A DNA stretch of 6,117 nucleotides from an uncultured Prevotella sp. (GTDB lineage: Bacteria > Bacteroidota > Bacteroidia > Bacteroidales > Bacteroidaceae), in the NCBI GenBank assembly GCA_934190685.1, contig CAKPTK010000124.1:1-6117 (forward strand), in the 5' to 3' direction. Positions 1-6,117 of this stretch are shown here, in pieces. The notes beneath the pieces are model-generated. The model was not told the DNA's origin and made no database searches. It worked only from the letters and a program-made list of their open reading frames with translations. The position numbers and the translations under genes were made by a program. Each line of letters opens with the position of its first letter. Positions within the stretch are counted from its first letter, which is position 1.

Positions 1-944
1 GGATACAACCTATATTCCCATTCAAACAACAAGCCACTTTTAGCATCAAAACCTGCTTCCGCAACAACAGCCGCATCAAATAACTTATAGCAGAAAACAC
101 CCTTGAAATCATCACCAGCCCATCCAGTTGAAGTAAATTGTTCTTTTTCAGTCAACACAATAGTTCCATAAGAACTGCCATATGCTTCCACCTTGCTCAC
201 CGCATTCAATCCCATCTTTTCACATGCAGACATCAACTCGTCTGCCGTACATTTCGCATGAAGATTCTTGGCACCAAAGGGATGCAAGATAAGCTGTTTT
301 ATATCCCCTTCTTTTGCTTTTGCCGGTGGAAAATTCTTGGGCAACCGTTTCACACGCTCCACTTCTGATACATTTGTATTCTCTTTCGGTTTCTCAGAAG
401 CTTTCCAATAAGTAATCTCACGAGTTTCCTTATATTTGAATTCTTTTGTCGCTAAATCATACACCTTGCGCTCTGTCCAGTTGCCGTTATTGTCATACTG
501 GGTGTAGGCATAGGAAAAGCCTTTAGACGTATTCGTTATCGAAGCCTCAACTTCCACATATCCATTGCTATTATATCTGTATCCCATTATTACTGAAACC
601 GGCCCCAAGATACCTCCTGAAGCCACCATTGTTTCATTGGTTTTACGATGTGATCCATCATAGTCATAACTATAGGACAGGCTTCCCAAGGTACAGCGTA
701 TCAAATATCCACTCGCATCACGTTCCAATTGATTGCCGTCGCCGATTTCCTCCCCCATCCTACAAGACAAGGCGCCATCAGACGTAAAACGATAAACTTC
801 GGCTTTTCCGTCATTACCTGATTTCACCACACACTCCTTCACATTGCCACGCAAATCGAAAGCGGCGGCATCATGATACTTTTGGGCTGCTACCCATGCT
901 ACCCAAAGGGACATGATCAGCAATAGAAAGTTTCGTTTCATCAT
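1..944 (-). CDS. Secreted protein with YD/RHS-like repeats, function unknown (3' end off the left edge)
   Basis: The frame is open from an ATG at 944-942 to the left edge, giving 314 complete codons with no stop, so the C-terminus is missing. A second ATG follows directly (941-939), and either could be the start. Residues 1-20 look like a signal peptide: MMKR, a hydrophobic core, then AWVAAQ with likely cleavage before Q21. I see no lipobox Cys. Residues about 28-165 resemble the degenerate YD-type repeats of many Bacteroidales secreted proteins: FDLRGNV near 29-35, YSYDYDG at 91-97, GYRYNSNGY at 121-129, and QYDNNGNWTERKVYD at 149-163. Residues about 195-314 are a separate part that I do not recognise; it carries four Cys across the mature protein's latter half and no clear catalytic motif. 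The gene starts 16 bases after the response regulator stop, so it is probably co-transcribed with it. There is no clear Shine-Dalgarno (AT-rich leader), which is usual in this phylum. Function is unknown; envelope or periplasmic location is inferred. Confidence 0.88.
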   Translation of the reverse strand, partial: MMKRNFLLLIMSLWVAWVAAQKYHDAAAFDLRGNVKECVVKSGNDGKAEVYRFTSDGALSCRMGEEIGDGNQLERDASGYLIRCTLGSLSYSYDYDGSHRKTNETMVASGGILGPVSVIMGYRYNSNGYVEVEASITNTSKGFSYAYTQYDNNGNWTERKVYDLATKEFKYKETREITYWKASEKPKENTNVSEVERVKRLPKNFPPAKAKEGDIKQLILHPFGAKNLHAKCTADELMSACEKMGLNAVSKVEAYGSSYGTIVLTEKEQFTSTGWAGDDFKGVFCYKLFDAAVVAEAGFDAKSGLLFEWEYRLY

Positions 945-960
945 AGTAAAGCTTTATTTT

Positions 961-1599
961 TTAAATATAATATTCCGCCGAATCCACAAGCCCTGCCCTC
1001 AGAGCATACTTGGTGGCTTCGTGCGCATTGTTGACGCCCAGTTTGCGGAAGATATTCTTGCGGTGGGTATTGACCGTATGAAAACTCGAGAAACGCTTCT
1101 CGGCTATTTCCTTGGTGGTCATGCCCAAGGCAATGTCTATCAAGATTTCCCGCTCGGTCTTCGTCAGGTTGACGGGTTCCCGCTGCTCTTGTCTTGGCGC
1201 AAGGAGCATCTCGGTGATGCGTTGGCAAAGGAAACGCTGGCCATGCATGGCATACTGAATGGAGGTTTTGATCTCCGACAAGGGAGACTCTTTCATCACC
1301 ACACTGATAAGCTTGCTCGATGCTGTCACCTGACGCACAAAGTCCAAGCTCAAGTCCTCACTGAAGAGCAGCAGACTGGCTTTGGGAAAACGCTGACCGA
1401 TAATCAGCAGTTCCTCCACATCGTTGATATCGAAAAGCGTGTAGTCAAGGATGACCAGGCTTTCCGGATACACCGCCAGCCGGTCTATCAAGTCGGCCTT
1501 GTCTTCCGCATATTCATAAGTGCAATCGTCCAACTGTTGGACGAGATAAATCAACCCTACCCGGGTGATGTCTTGTCTATCTGCCAGTATAACGTTCAT
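961..1599 (-). CDS. NarL/FixJ-type response regulator with LuxR HTH domain (atypical receiver)
   Basis: This 212-residue protein has the usual two-domain length of the NarL family. Residues 1-118 form a receiver domain: D7 near the N-terminus (ILADRQD), the likely phospho-acceptor D52 in VILDYT, S80 at the switch Ser/Thr position, and K103 at the conserved Lys position. Arg (R8) replaces the second of the usual paired acidic residues, which may weaken Mg2+ binding and phosphorylation. Residues about 144-205 form a LuxR-type helix-turn-helix: LTKTEREIL, GMTTKEIAEKRF, then HTVNTHRKNIFRKLGV as the recognition region. It should bind DNA and control transcription in the cytoplasm; targets are unknown, though the secreted-protein gene 16 bases downstream is a candidate partner. 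The ATG at 1599-1597 is supported by the start of the receiver fold and by a purine-rich AGGAG nine bases upstream. No histidine kinase is visible in the window, so the input is unknown. Confidence 0.95.
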   Translation of the reverse strand: MNVILADRQDITRVGLIYLVQQLDDCTYEYAEDKADLIDRLAVYPESLVILDYTLFDINDVEELLIIGQRFPKASLLLFSEDLSLDFVRQVTASSKLISVVMKESPLSEIKTSIQYAMHGQRFLCQRITEMLLAPRQEQREPVNLTKTEREILIDIALGMTTKEIAEKRFSSFHTVNTHRKNIFRKLGVNNAHEATKYALRAGLVDSAEYYI

Positions 1600-1608
1600 C
1601 TCTCTTCT

Positions 1609-1613
1609 CTCCT
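1609..1613 (-). promoter_or_regulatory. Shine-Dalgarno-like site of the response regulator
   Basis: The minus strand reads AGGAG here, followed by nine bases of purine-rich sequence before the ATG at 1599. This is better than the leaders of the other genes in the window, which lack a recognisable site, and it supports the chosen start. Bacteroidota ribosomes make little use of such sites, so its functional weight is uncertain. Confidence 0.5.
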
Positions 1614-1656
1614 ATTTTTGTTATACGTTTTTATACAAGATTGCTGGATATGCCGC

Positions 1657-2142
1657 TTACATCGGTATCCACTCTTCGTCTTCCAATTCGCATTTGGTAA
1701 ATCCCATCTCCTTGGCTTTCTCCTCGCCGAAGGTGAAATAGACGGCATCAGCCTCATCACAGACTTCGCCCATACTGTTCTCAACCACAACGTGAACCGT
1801 GACAAGATTGCGCATCTGCTTGGTGATTCGTCCACGCAGAGTAATGAGACTGTCGGTGGACATGAGCGGTTTCTTGAACCTCACCTCAAGTTTGGTTGTC
1901 ACGCCACAGGTCTGAAGTTTGCGGAAAATCACCCACCCTGCCGTCTCATCAATCATCGCACTGATGACACCTCCATGCATGGTGTTAATCCACCCTTGGA
2001 AGTTGCCGTTGGGTTTCCAGTAGGAAACGATCTCTTCGTCATCCTCGAAGAATTCCATGTGGAGTCCGTTCGGGTTTTCGGGCGCACATCCGAAACAGTT
2101 GTAGCCGTCTTTGTGCACCCAGGGGTTCTTGATTTTTCTCAT
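1657..2142 (-). CDS. PaaI-family hotdog-fold acyl-CoA thioesterase
   Basis: This 161-residue protein is a single hotdog domain of the PaaI type, a family that hydrolyses acyl-CoA or aryl-CoA thioesters in the cytoplasm, usually as an oligomer. The diagnostic stretch is MHGGVISAMIDETAGW at residues 55-70: HGG at 56-58 begins the central helix and D65/E66 sit where the family has its catalytic acid. The N-terminus carries NCFGCAPENPNGLHM (15-29), a CxGCxxxNPxGL motif common to a subgroup of these proteins. Residues 80-137 (GVTTKLEVRFKKPL, then LVTVHVVVENS and AVYFTF) fit the remaining strands of the sheet. The last 20 residues are acidic. There is no signal peptide. The start at 2142 gives a normal family N-terminus and lies just downstream of the terminator of the preceding unit. 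The substrate cannot be read from the sequence. It is probably the first gene of an operon with the response regulator, 57 bases downstream. Confidence 0.93.
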   Translation of the reverse strand: MRKIKNPWVHKDGYNCFGCAPENPNGLHMEFFEDDEEIVSYWKPNGNFQGWINTMHGGVISAMIDETAGWVIFRKLQTCGVTTKLEVRFKKPLMSTDSLITLRGRITKQMRNLVTVHVVVENSMGEVCDEADAVYFTFGEEKAKEMGFTKCELEDEEWIPM

Positions 2143-2174
2143 ACGCTATCGCTATATTAACTTATATCTTATTC

Positions 2175-2201
2175 ATTATAGGGCGGCATTTAACCACAAA
2201 A
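2175..2201 (-). promoter_or_regulatory. Possible promoter of the thioesterase operon
   Basis: Reading the minus strand, TTTTG (2201-2197) is followed after 16 bases by TATAAT (2180-2175), with about 30 bases from there to the thioesterase ATG. The region is AT-rich and follows the terminator, so a promoter is expected here. However, the Bacteroidota -7 consensus TAnnTTTG is not present, and a six-base AT-rich match is weak evidence. The upstream element also overlaps the terminator T-tract. Confidence 0.25.
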
Positions 2202-2246
2202 GCCGTATGCTTTCATGTTTTTCCACATAAAAGACATACGGCTTTT
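2198..2246 (-). terminator. Intrinsic terminator, probably bidirectional
   Basis: The arms AAAAGCCGTATG (2198-2209) and CATACGGCTTTT (2235-2246) are perfect 12-base inverted repeats. The stem can extend inward, 2210-2217 pairing with 2226-2233 with one bulge and one mismatch, leaving a loop of about 8 bases. On the minus strand the hairpin ends in TTTT and lies about 60 bases after the DUF5686 stop codon, so it should end the synthase-DUF5686 transcript. The plus strand also has A-rich then T-rich flanks, so it could stop transcription from the left too, but no plus-strand gene is evident. Confidence 0.85.
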
Positions 2247-2305
2247 CCTATTGAGTTTCCCTTGCGGGAGAATGTCACAAAACGTTGAGGCGTCCGCCTT
2301 TTGTC
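2247..2305 (-). other. 3' untranslated leader to the terminator, with two small possible hairpins
   Basis: This short stretch separates the DUF5686 stop codon from the terminator. On the minus strand it holds TCCC-GCAA-GGGA (2269-2258), a four-base-pair stem closed by a GNRA-type tetraloop. Next to the stop codon, ACAAAA (2304-2299 on the minus strand) can pair with TTTTGT (2282-2277) around an inner GGC/GCC pairing. No coding sequence is seen. Both structures are small and could be chance. Confidence 0.35.
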
Positions 2306-4855
2306 TTAGAACGTGATGCGGAACATGAATCGGATGCCCTGCTTGTTGGCTGTGGGCAAGTCGAGATAGTTGAGACGGCGCACATACTCCACATGGAGAA
2401 TCTTGAAGATGTTGTGGATGCCGACTAGAATCTCGACGTAGGGACGATGGGGATTCATGATGTAGCTGCCTTCGGGGAATTCCATGAGCAACGGATCGTT
2501 CGGATGGAGATTGGGGTTGTTCTTGTCAGTGAGCTTGCCCCAAAGACACTTCACACCCAAGAATTCACGCCACTTGAGTTTTTTGAGCAGCGGAATGCGG
2601 TTGAAGATTTTTCCGTTCAAATCCCATGACATGTCAAGACTTGCATAGCGGTCGTTGAGGAATTCCATGTTGTTCAACAAGTTGAAAGTCTCGTCCTCGA
2701 GAATATACGACATGTTGGCTGCCGGCATGATGAGCAACGGGAAGGGCACCTTGTTCCACTGGGCACCACCCTTGAGGTAGATGTCTATCTTTCCCCAACT
2801 CTTCATCCAGAAACGCTTGTAGATGGTCGCCTCCGTGAAGTTCGACTTGTAGTCGCCGCCCAGGAAATCCTTGAAGCCCATGGTGTGGCTTACACTGAAA
2901 ATGGGCGCATCAAGGTTGATGGGCAGACGGCGCTGCTTGGTGTTGATATAGGTACGGCCTGGCGAGAAAGTCAAGTCTACCGCTGCCTCCGTCGTGCGGA
3001 ATTTGGTGTCTTGCAGGGTGGACAGAGGACGGAACATCATGGTTCCCGCCGCCTGGTTTTCCTCGGTCTTCAGACTGGCACGGATGCGGAGTCCCCACAC
3101 TTCCTCCCAGTCGAAGCTGAACTTCTGTCGGTTGTAGAACTGCATGTTCTTCGAGTCAGTCCACTTGAAGGCGGTGAACACATTATCCTTGTCGGTGCTG
3201 ATATATTTGTCTGAAGGATACTCAATGTCATAGGTCGACTCCAAAGTAAGCGTACGCTTGGGGAACTCACGGGGCAGATAGTTCTTCTTGTTGAAAGAAT
3301 AGGTCAACGCACCGCGGTAGTAGTTCTTGTGGGTCTTCCATCCATGGGCATAATAGCCCTCCAAGAACCAGTGTTTGCTCAGGTTGGCTGTGGTCTGGGC
3401 ACTGACACGAGTGCGGAGTCCGTCGATGAAGTTCTTGGAAATCATGGTGTTGATGGGGCCGATGTCCACCTTGCTCGGATGTTTCTCGGTACCGGTCTCC
3501 ACAAAGTTCTCGATAAACGCCTTGGCGCCGAACATGATAAACTTGAAGCCCTTGATTTGCTCAAGATTGTGGATAAACTTGTCCATGGAACTTTCGCCCT
3601 TCGTCAGGTTGACAGCCCGGTATTTGTCCCAGAAAGCCTCGTCTTTCATCATGGCGTCTGCCTCGTGCCGTTCCTTGGCCTTGCCTTTGAAGAGTTTGTT
3701 GGGCAACGGGTCGAACACATAGTCACTCATGCGGGTGGTGCGCATGACCACAAACTTGCTGAGGAACTTGGCGAGTTTCATCTCGACCATCATGTCATCC
3801 CGACTGAGCACCCACTCTCCATCAGGAAGCTGGGTGTATTCCTGTTGTATCTGCAGATTGTCGACAAAGTTGACATCCGATCGTTTCGGGATGGTCAGGT
3901 TGCATTTCTTCACATGGAGTGTGGAGTCTGTCAGCACCCACAGTTCGCCACGGAATCCGAAGTCCTGCTGGTTGTTGGGCAGAAACTGCAGGTGATAGCA
4001 TTGGTCACGGTCGATGTACACCGTGTCCACAATATAATAACGATAGAAGGCTATCGCATCCTTGCCGATAGGGCTGGTGAAAGGATACTGGAGCAAGCGC
4101 ACCTGGTCATCATAGATGTCTACATCGGTGAAACAGTCTTTCAGAGCCGTGTTGAGGATATCACCCGTCTCGATGAGTTGGTTGACACCCGTTGAGTTCT
4201 GTCCCATGATGATGTCACGTGTGGTCTTGGGCGAACGTCTGTAGAGTTTCTGTGTGACGGTCTCGTCCACCGACAGCGGAAGGATGAGCTTGTTGGTCCA
4301 GGGGTTCATCTCGATTTGGTCGACGAGCCACTGTTTGTTTTTCTTCTCCTCGAGCTTCGATGCGTTCACATCGTTCTCGGCGAGCGTAATCTTCTGATAT
4401 TTAGTGTATTGATAATAATCGTGGTTATCCAGGTCTGTGCGCTTCTTGGCGGCGATGACCCTTCTCATCAGTTCCACGGCAGGATTGTCTTTTCTCTTAT
4501 ACTTCCTGCGCTTCGCCTTCACTACAACATTGCCGAGCATCTTGGAGTCTGGAGTAAGACACACGTGAAGTTCGGCAGGAGTGTTATTCTGAATAAGAAT
4601 GCGCTGCGACTTGTAGCCAATCGCAGAAACGGTGAGATAGTGTCCTGTCTTTCTCTCAATCGAGAATACTCCAGACACATTACTTGACTTGGCAATTTTC
4701 AAGTCCTTGTAGGCGACACTGGCAAACGCTATGCTGTCACCCGTCGCCGCATCGACGACAAAGCCCTTGATTTGGGCACTGGCTGTAAGAGCCAGTGTCC
4801 AAAGAAGGGTCATTAAAAACATTTTTAATTTAATCGATTTCTTCATCTGCTTCAT
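2306..4855 (-). CDS. DUF5686 outer-membrane protein with N-terminal carboxypeptidase-regulatory-like domain
   Basis: This 849-residue protein has an export signal: basic MKQMKKSIKLK, a hydrophobic core, then LTASAQ with likely cleavage before Q28. Residues about 29-112 are a CarboxypepD_reg-like beta-sandwich (IKGFVVDAATGDSIAFASVAY, then VSGVFSIE and LTVSAIGYKSQRILI), the module also found at the N-terminus of SusC-type receptors. A basic linker (KRRKYKRKDNPAVELMRRVI, 115-134) leads into the large DUF5686 region, which is rich in alternating polar and aromatic residues towards the C-terminus and ends in RFMFRITF, with a terminal Phe as in outer-membrane beta-barrels. Barrel location is inferred; the biochemical function of the family is not established. 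There is no TonB-dependent plug domain, so it is not a SusC receptor. The start overlaps the synthase stop: ATG 4855 gives 26 bases of overlap, ATG 4846 gives 17. Both keep the basic n-region; ATG 4822 would lose it. It is probably translated by coupling to the synthase. Confidence 0.93.
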   Translation of the reverse strand: MKQMKKSIKLKMFLMTLLWTLALTASAQIKGFVVDAATGDSIAFASVAYKDLKIAKSSNVSGVFSIERKTGHYLTVSAIGYKSQRILIQNNTPAELHVCLTPDSKMLGNVVVKAKRRKYKRKDNPAVELMRRVIAAKKRTDLDNHDYYQYTKYQKITLAENDVNASKLEEKKNKQWLVDQIEMNPWTNKLILPLSVDETVTQKLYRRSPKTTRDIIMGQNSTGVNQLIETGDILNTALKDCFTDVDIYDDQVRLLQYPFTSPIGKDAIAFYRYYIVDTVYIDRDQCYHLQFLPNNQQDFGFRGELWVLTDSTLHVKKCNLTIPKRSDVNFVDNLQIQQEYTQLPDGEWVLSRDDMMVEMKLAKFLSKFVVMRTTRMSDYVFDPLPNKLFKGKAKERHEADAMMKDEAFWDKYRAVNLTKGESSMDKFIHNLEQIKGFKFIMFGAKAFIENFVETGTEKHPSKVDIGPINTMISKNFIDGLRTRVSAQTTANLSKHWFLEGYYAHGWKTHKNYYRGALTYSFNKKNYLPREFPKRTLTLESTYDIEYPSDKYISTDKDNVFTAFKWTDSKNMQFYNRQKFSFDWEEVWGLRIRASLKTEENQAAGTMMFRPLSTLQDTKFRTTEAAVDLTFSPGRTYINTKQRRLPINLDAPIFSVSHTMGFKDFLGGDYKSNFTEATIYKRFWMKSWGKIDIYLKGGAQWNKVPFPLLIMPAANMSYILEDETFNLLNNMEFLNDRYASLDMSWDLNGKIFNRIPLLKKLKWREFLGVKCLWGKLTDKNNPNLHPNDPLLMEFPEGSYIMNPHRPYVEILVGIHNIFKILHVEYVRRLNYLDLPTANKQGIRFMFRITF

Positions 4856-6117
4856 AACCGCCCATTTCGCGGATTGCGTTCTTCAGCATGGTGTACTGCT
4901 GATAGAGGTTGTTGACTGCCTGCTCGCCACGAGTATAGTCGTGCATCGGGCTCTTGAGATAGAAGCTCAAGAAGCGCTGGATGCCATATCGACCGGCACG
5001 TGCAGCAAGGTCGGAAAGCAAGCAGAGGTCGAGCAACAGCGGTGCGGCGAGGATGGAGTCGCGGCACAAGAAGTTGATTTTGATCTGCATAGGATAACCC
5101 ATCCATCCGAAGATGTCGATGTTGTCCCATCCTTCCTTGTTGTCGTTGCGAGGAGGATAATAATTGATACGTACCTTATGATAATAGTCCTTGTAAAGGT
5201 CTGGTTGCTTGTCGGCCTCGAGGATGGTCTCAAGGGTGGACAGCTTGCTGACCTCCTTGGTATGGAAGTTGGCTGGCTCGTCCAACACGAGTCCGTCGCG
5301 GTTGCCGAGGATGTTGGTGGAGAACCATCCGCTCAAGCCGAGGCAACGAGTGCCGAGGATTGGAGCGAAACCACTCTTGACGAGGGTCTGGCCTGTCTTG
5401 AAGTCCTTGCCGGCGATAGGCATCTTGGTCTGCTCGGCGAGTTCCCACATGGCGGGAATGTCGACGGTGGTGTTGGGTGCGCCCATGATGAATGGAGCGC
5501 CCTCCTTCAGTGCGGCATAAGCATAGCACATGGAAGGAGCCACATGCTCACGGTCATCTTCCTTCATGGCCTTTTCCAGAGCTGCCACTGTGCCGTGTAC
5601 GGGTTCGTAGACAGGCACATAGATTTCTGTTGACGCTGCCCAAATGACCACAATGCGGGCACAGCTGTTCTTCTCCTTGAAGTCGCGGATGTCCTTACGG
5701 AGCGCCTCGACCATATCCCAACGAGTCTTGCAGTCTTTGACATTGTCGCCGTCAAGACGCTTTGCATAGTTCTTGTCGAAAGCAGCCTTCATGGGGACGA
5801 TTTTCTCCAGTTCGTCTCTTACCGGCTCGATGTCCTTTTCCTTCAACACCTCGGCATACATGGCTGCCTGGTATGCATTTTGTGGGTAAACGTCCCATGT
5901 ACCGAACACGATGTCATCCAGTTTTGTCAATGGAACGATATCTGCGTAGTGGAGATACTTCTTGTCTGCTCCACGTCCTACTCTGATCTTGTCATACTGG
6001 GTCATTGAACCTACAGGCTTTGAGAGGCCTTTTCTCACGCTCAGCACACCTGTCATGAATGTGGTGGAAACTGCACCACAACCTACAACGAGGATACCCA
6101 ATTTGCCGTCAGCCGGC
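4830..6117 (-). CDS. ino1: Inositol-3-phosphate synthase (5' end off the right edge)
   Basis: The enzyme converts glucose 6-phosphate to 1D-myo-inositol 3-phosphate using NAD+ in the cytoplasm, the first step towards inositol and inositol lipids. The window holds 428 residues and a TAA stop; only the extreme N-terminus is missing, because the frame stays open to the edge (PADGKLGILVVG). In fragment numbering, VVGCGAVSTTF (10-20) is the Rossmann nucleotide-binding loop, VVIWAASTEIYVP (156-168) continues that domain, and GAPNTTVD begins at 212. The catalytic region has GKDFKTGQT (236-244), STNILGNRDG (266-275), VRINYYPPR (315-323) and INFLCRDSILAAP (347-359), all hallmarks of the family, including the Lys- and Asn-rich active-site segments. 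No inactivating change is visible. The sequence closely resembles what I recall of Bacteroides synthases. The C-terminal tail (YEADEEID) overlaps the start of the DUF5686 gene. Other inositol-lipid genes may lie upstream, beyond the window. Confidence 0.95.
   Translation of the reverse strand, partial: PADGKLGILVVGCGAVSTTFMTGVLSVRKGLSKPVGSMTQYDKIRVGRGADKKYLHYADIVPLTKLDDIVFGTWDVYPQNAYQAAMYAEVLKEKDIEPVRDELEKIVPMKAAFDKNYAKRLDGDNVKDCKTRWDMVEALRKDIRDFKEKNSCARIVVIWAASTEIYVPVYEPVHGTVAALEKAMKEDDREHVAPSMCYAYAALKEGAPFIMGAPNTTVDIPAMWELAEQTKMPIAGKDFKTGQTLVKSGFAPILGTRCLGLSGWFSTNILGNRDGLVLDEPANFHTKEVSKLSTLETILEADKQPDLYKDYYHKVRINYYPPRNDNKEGWDNIDIFGWMGYPMQIKINFLCRDSILAAPLLLDLCLLSDLAARAGRYGIQRFLSFYLKSPMHDYTRGEQAVNNLYQQYTMLKNAIREMGGYEADEEID

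Noticed and set aside
1620..1640. Direct repeat of GTATA on the minus strand, as a possible operator before the regulator
   Set aside because: Five-base AT-rich units spaced ten bases apart are too short to separate from chance, and no third copy or palindrome is present.
1600..1656. A separate promoter for the response regulator
   Set aside because: No TAnnTTTG element or convincing paired boxes were found in this 57-base gap, so co-transcription with the thioesterase is the simpler reading.
1596..1835. A minus-strand 79-codon frame between the thioesterase and the regulator
   Set aside because: It is mostly an alternate frame of the thioesterase gene and ends over the regulator start codon. 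Its Arg/Ser-rich composition looks like a frame shadow.
913..2160. A plus-strand open frame of 415 codons spanning the regulator and thioesterase genes
   Set aside because: It is antisense to two genes with clear domain matches, its translation shows no recognisable domain, and it crosses their intergenic gap. Long antisense frames are common in such moderately G+C-rich coding DNA.
3329..4195. A plus-strand open frame of 288 codons inside the DUF5686 gene
   Set aside because: It is antisense to a well-supported gene and encodes a His/Val-rich sequence with no recognisable family or start context.
2306..4855. A SusC-type TonB-dependent receptor, suggested by the N-terminal carboxypeptidase-regulatory-like domain
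   Set aside because: There is no plug domain or TonB box after the N-terminal module, the length is short for SusC, and no SusD gene is adjacent. The linker and the rest fit DUF5686.
4731..5633. A plus-strand open frame of 300 codons across the DUF5686 and synthase genes
   Set aside because: It lies antisense to the conserved catalytic region of the synthase, and its translation is low-complexity Val/Leu/Glu-rich sequence with no domain.

Overview
All five genes in this window lie on the minus strand, so transcription runs from the right edge to the left. The protein families suggest a member of the Bacteroidales, most likely Prevotella or a close relative. The indicators are an inositol-3-phosphate synthase of the Bacteroides type, a DUF5686 outer-membrane protein with an N-terminal carboxypeptidase-regulatory-like domain, and a small secreted protein with YD-like repeats. 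Shine-Dalgarno sequences are mostly weak or absent, which also fits. The genus is an inference from remembered family resemblance, not from a search.

Right half (2306-6117): the 3' part of an inositol-3-phosphate synthase gene (its 5' end is off the right edge) overlaps the start of an 849-residue DUF5686 protein by 17-26 bases. The two are almost certainly co-transcribed. The synthase makes the inositol phosphate used for inositol lipids, which some Bacteroidetes are known to make. DUF5686 proteins are predicted outer-membrane proteins without a settled function. A strong hairpin at 2198-2246 ends this unit and looks bidirectional.

Left half (1-2142): a PaaI-type hotdog thioesterase, then after 57 bases a NarL/LuxR-type response regulator, then after 16 bases a secreted YD-repeat-like protein that runs off the left edge. 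The tight spacing suggests one operon. The regulator keeps the phospho-acceptor Asp and the conserved Lys, but Arg replaces one of the usual paired acidic residues. No sensor kinase lies in the window. The distal part of the secreted-protein gene has clearly lower G+C (about 42% over 1-720 by hand count) than sampled stretches of the right-hand genes (about 57%).

I see no RNA genes, CRISPR array, insertion sequence or phage genes. Most of this is core-like bacterial chromosome. The points most worth following are the overlap of inositol phosphate synthase with an outer-membrane protein, the altered receiver domain, and the uncharacterised secreted protein behind it.
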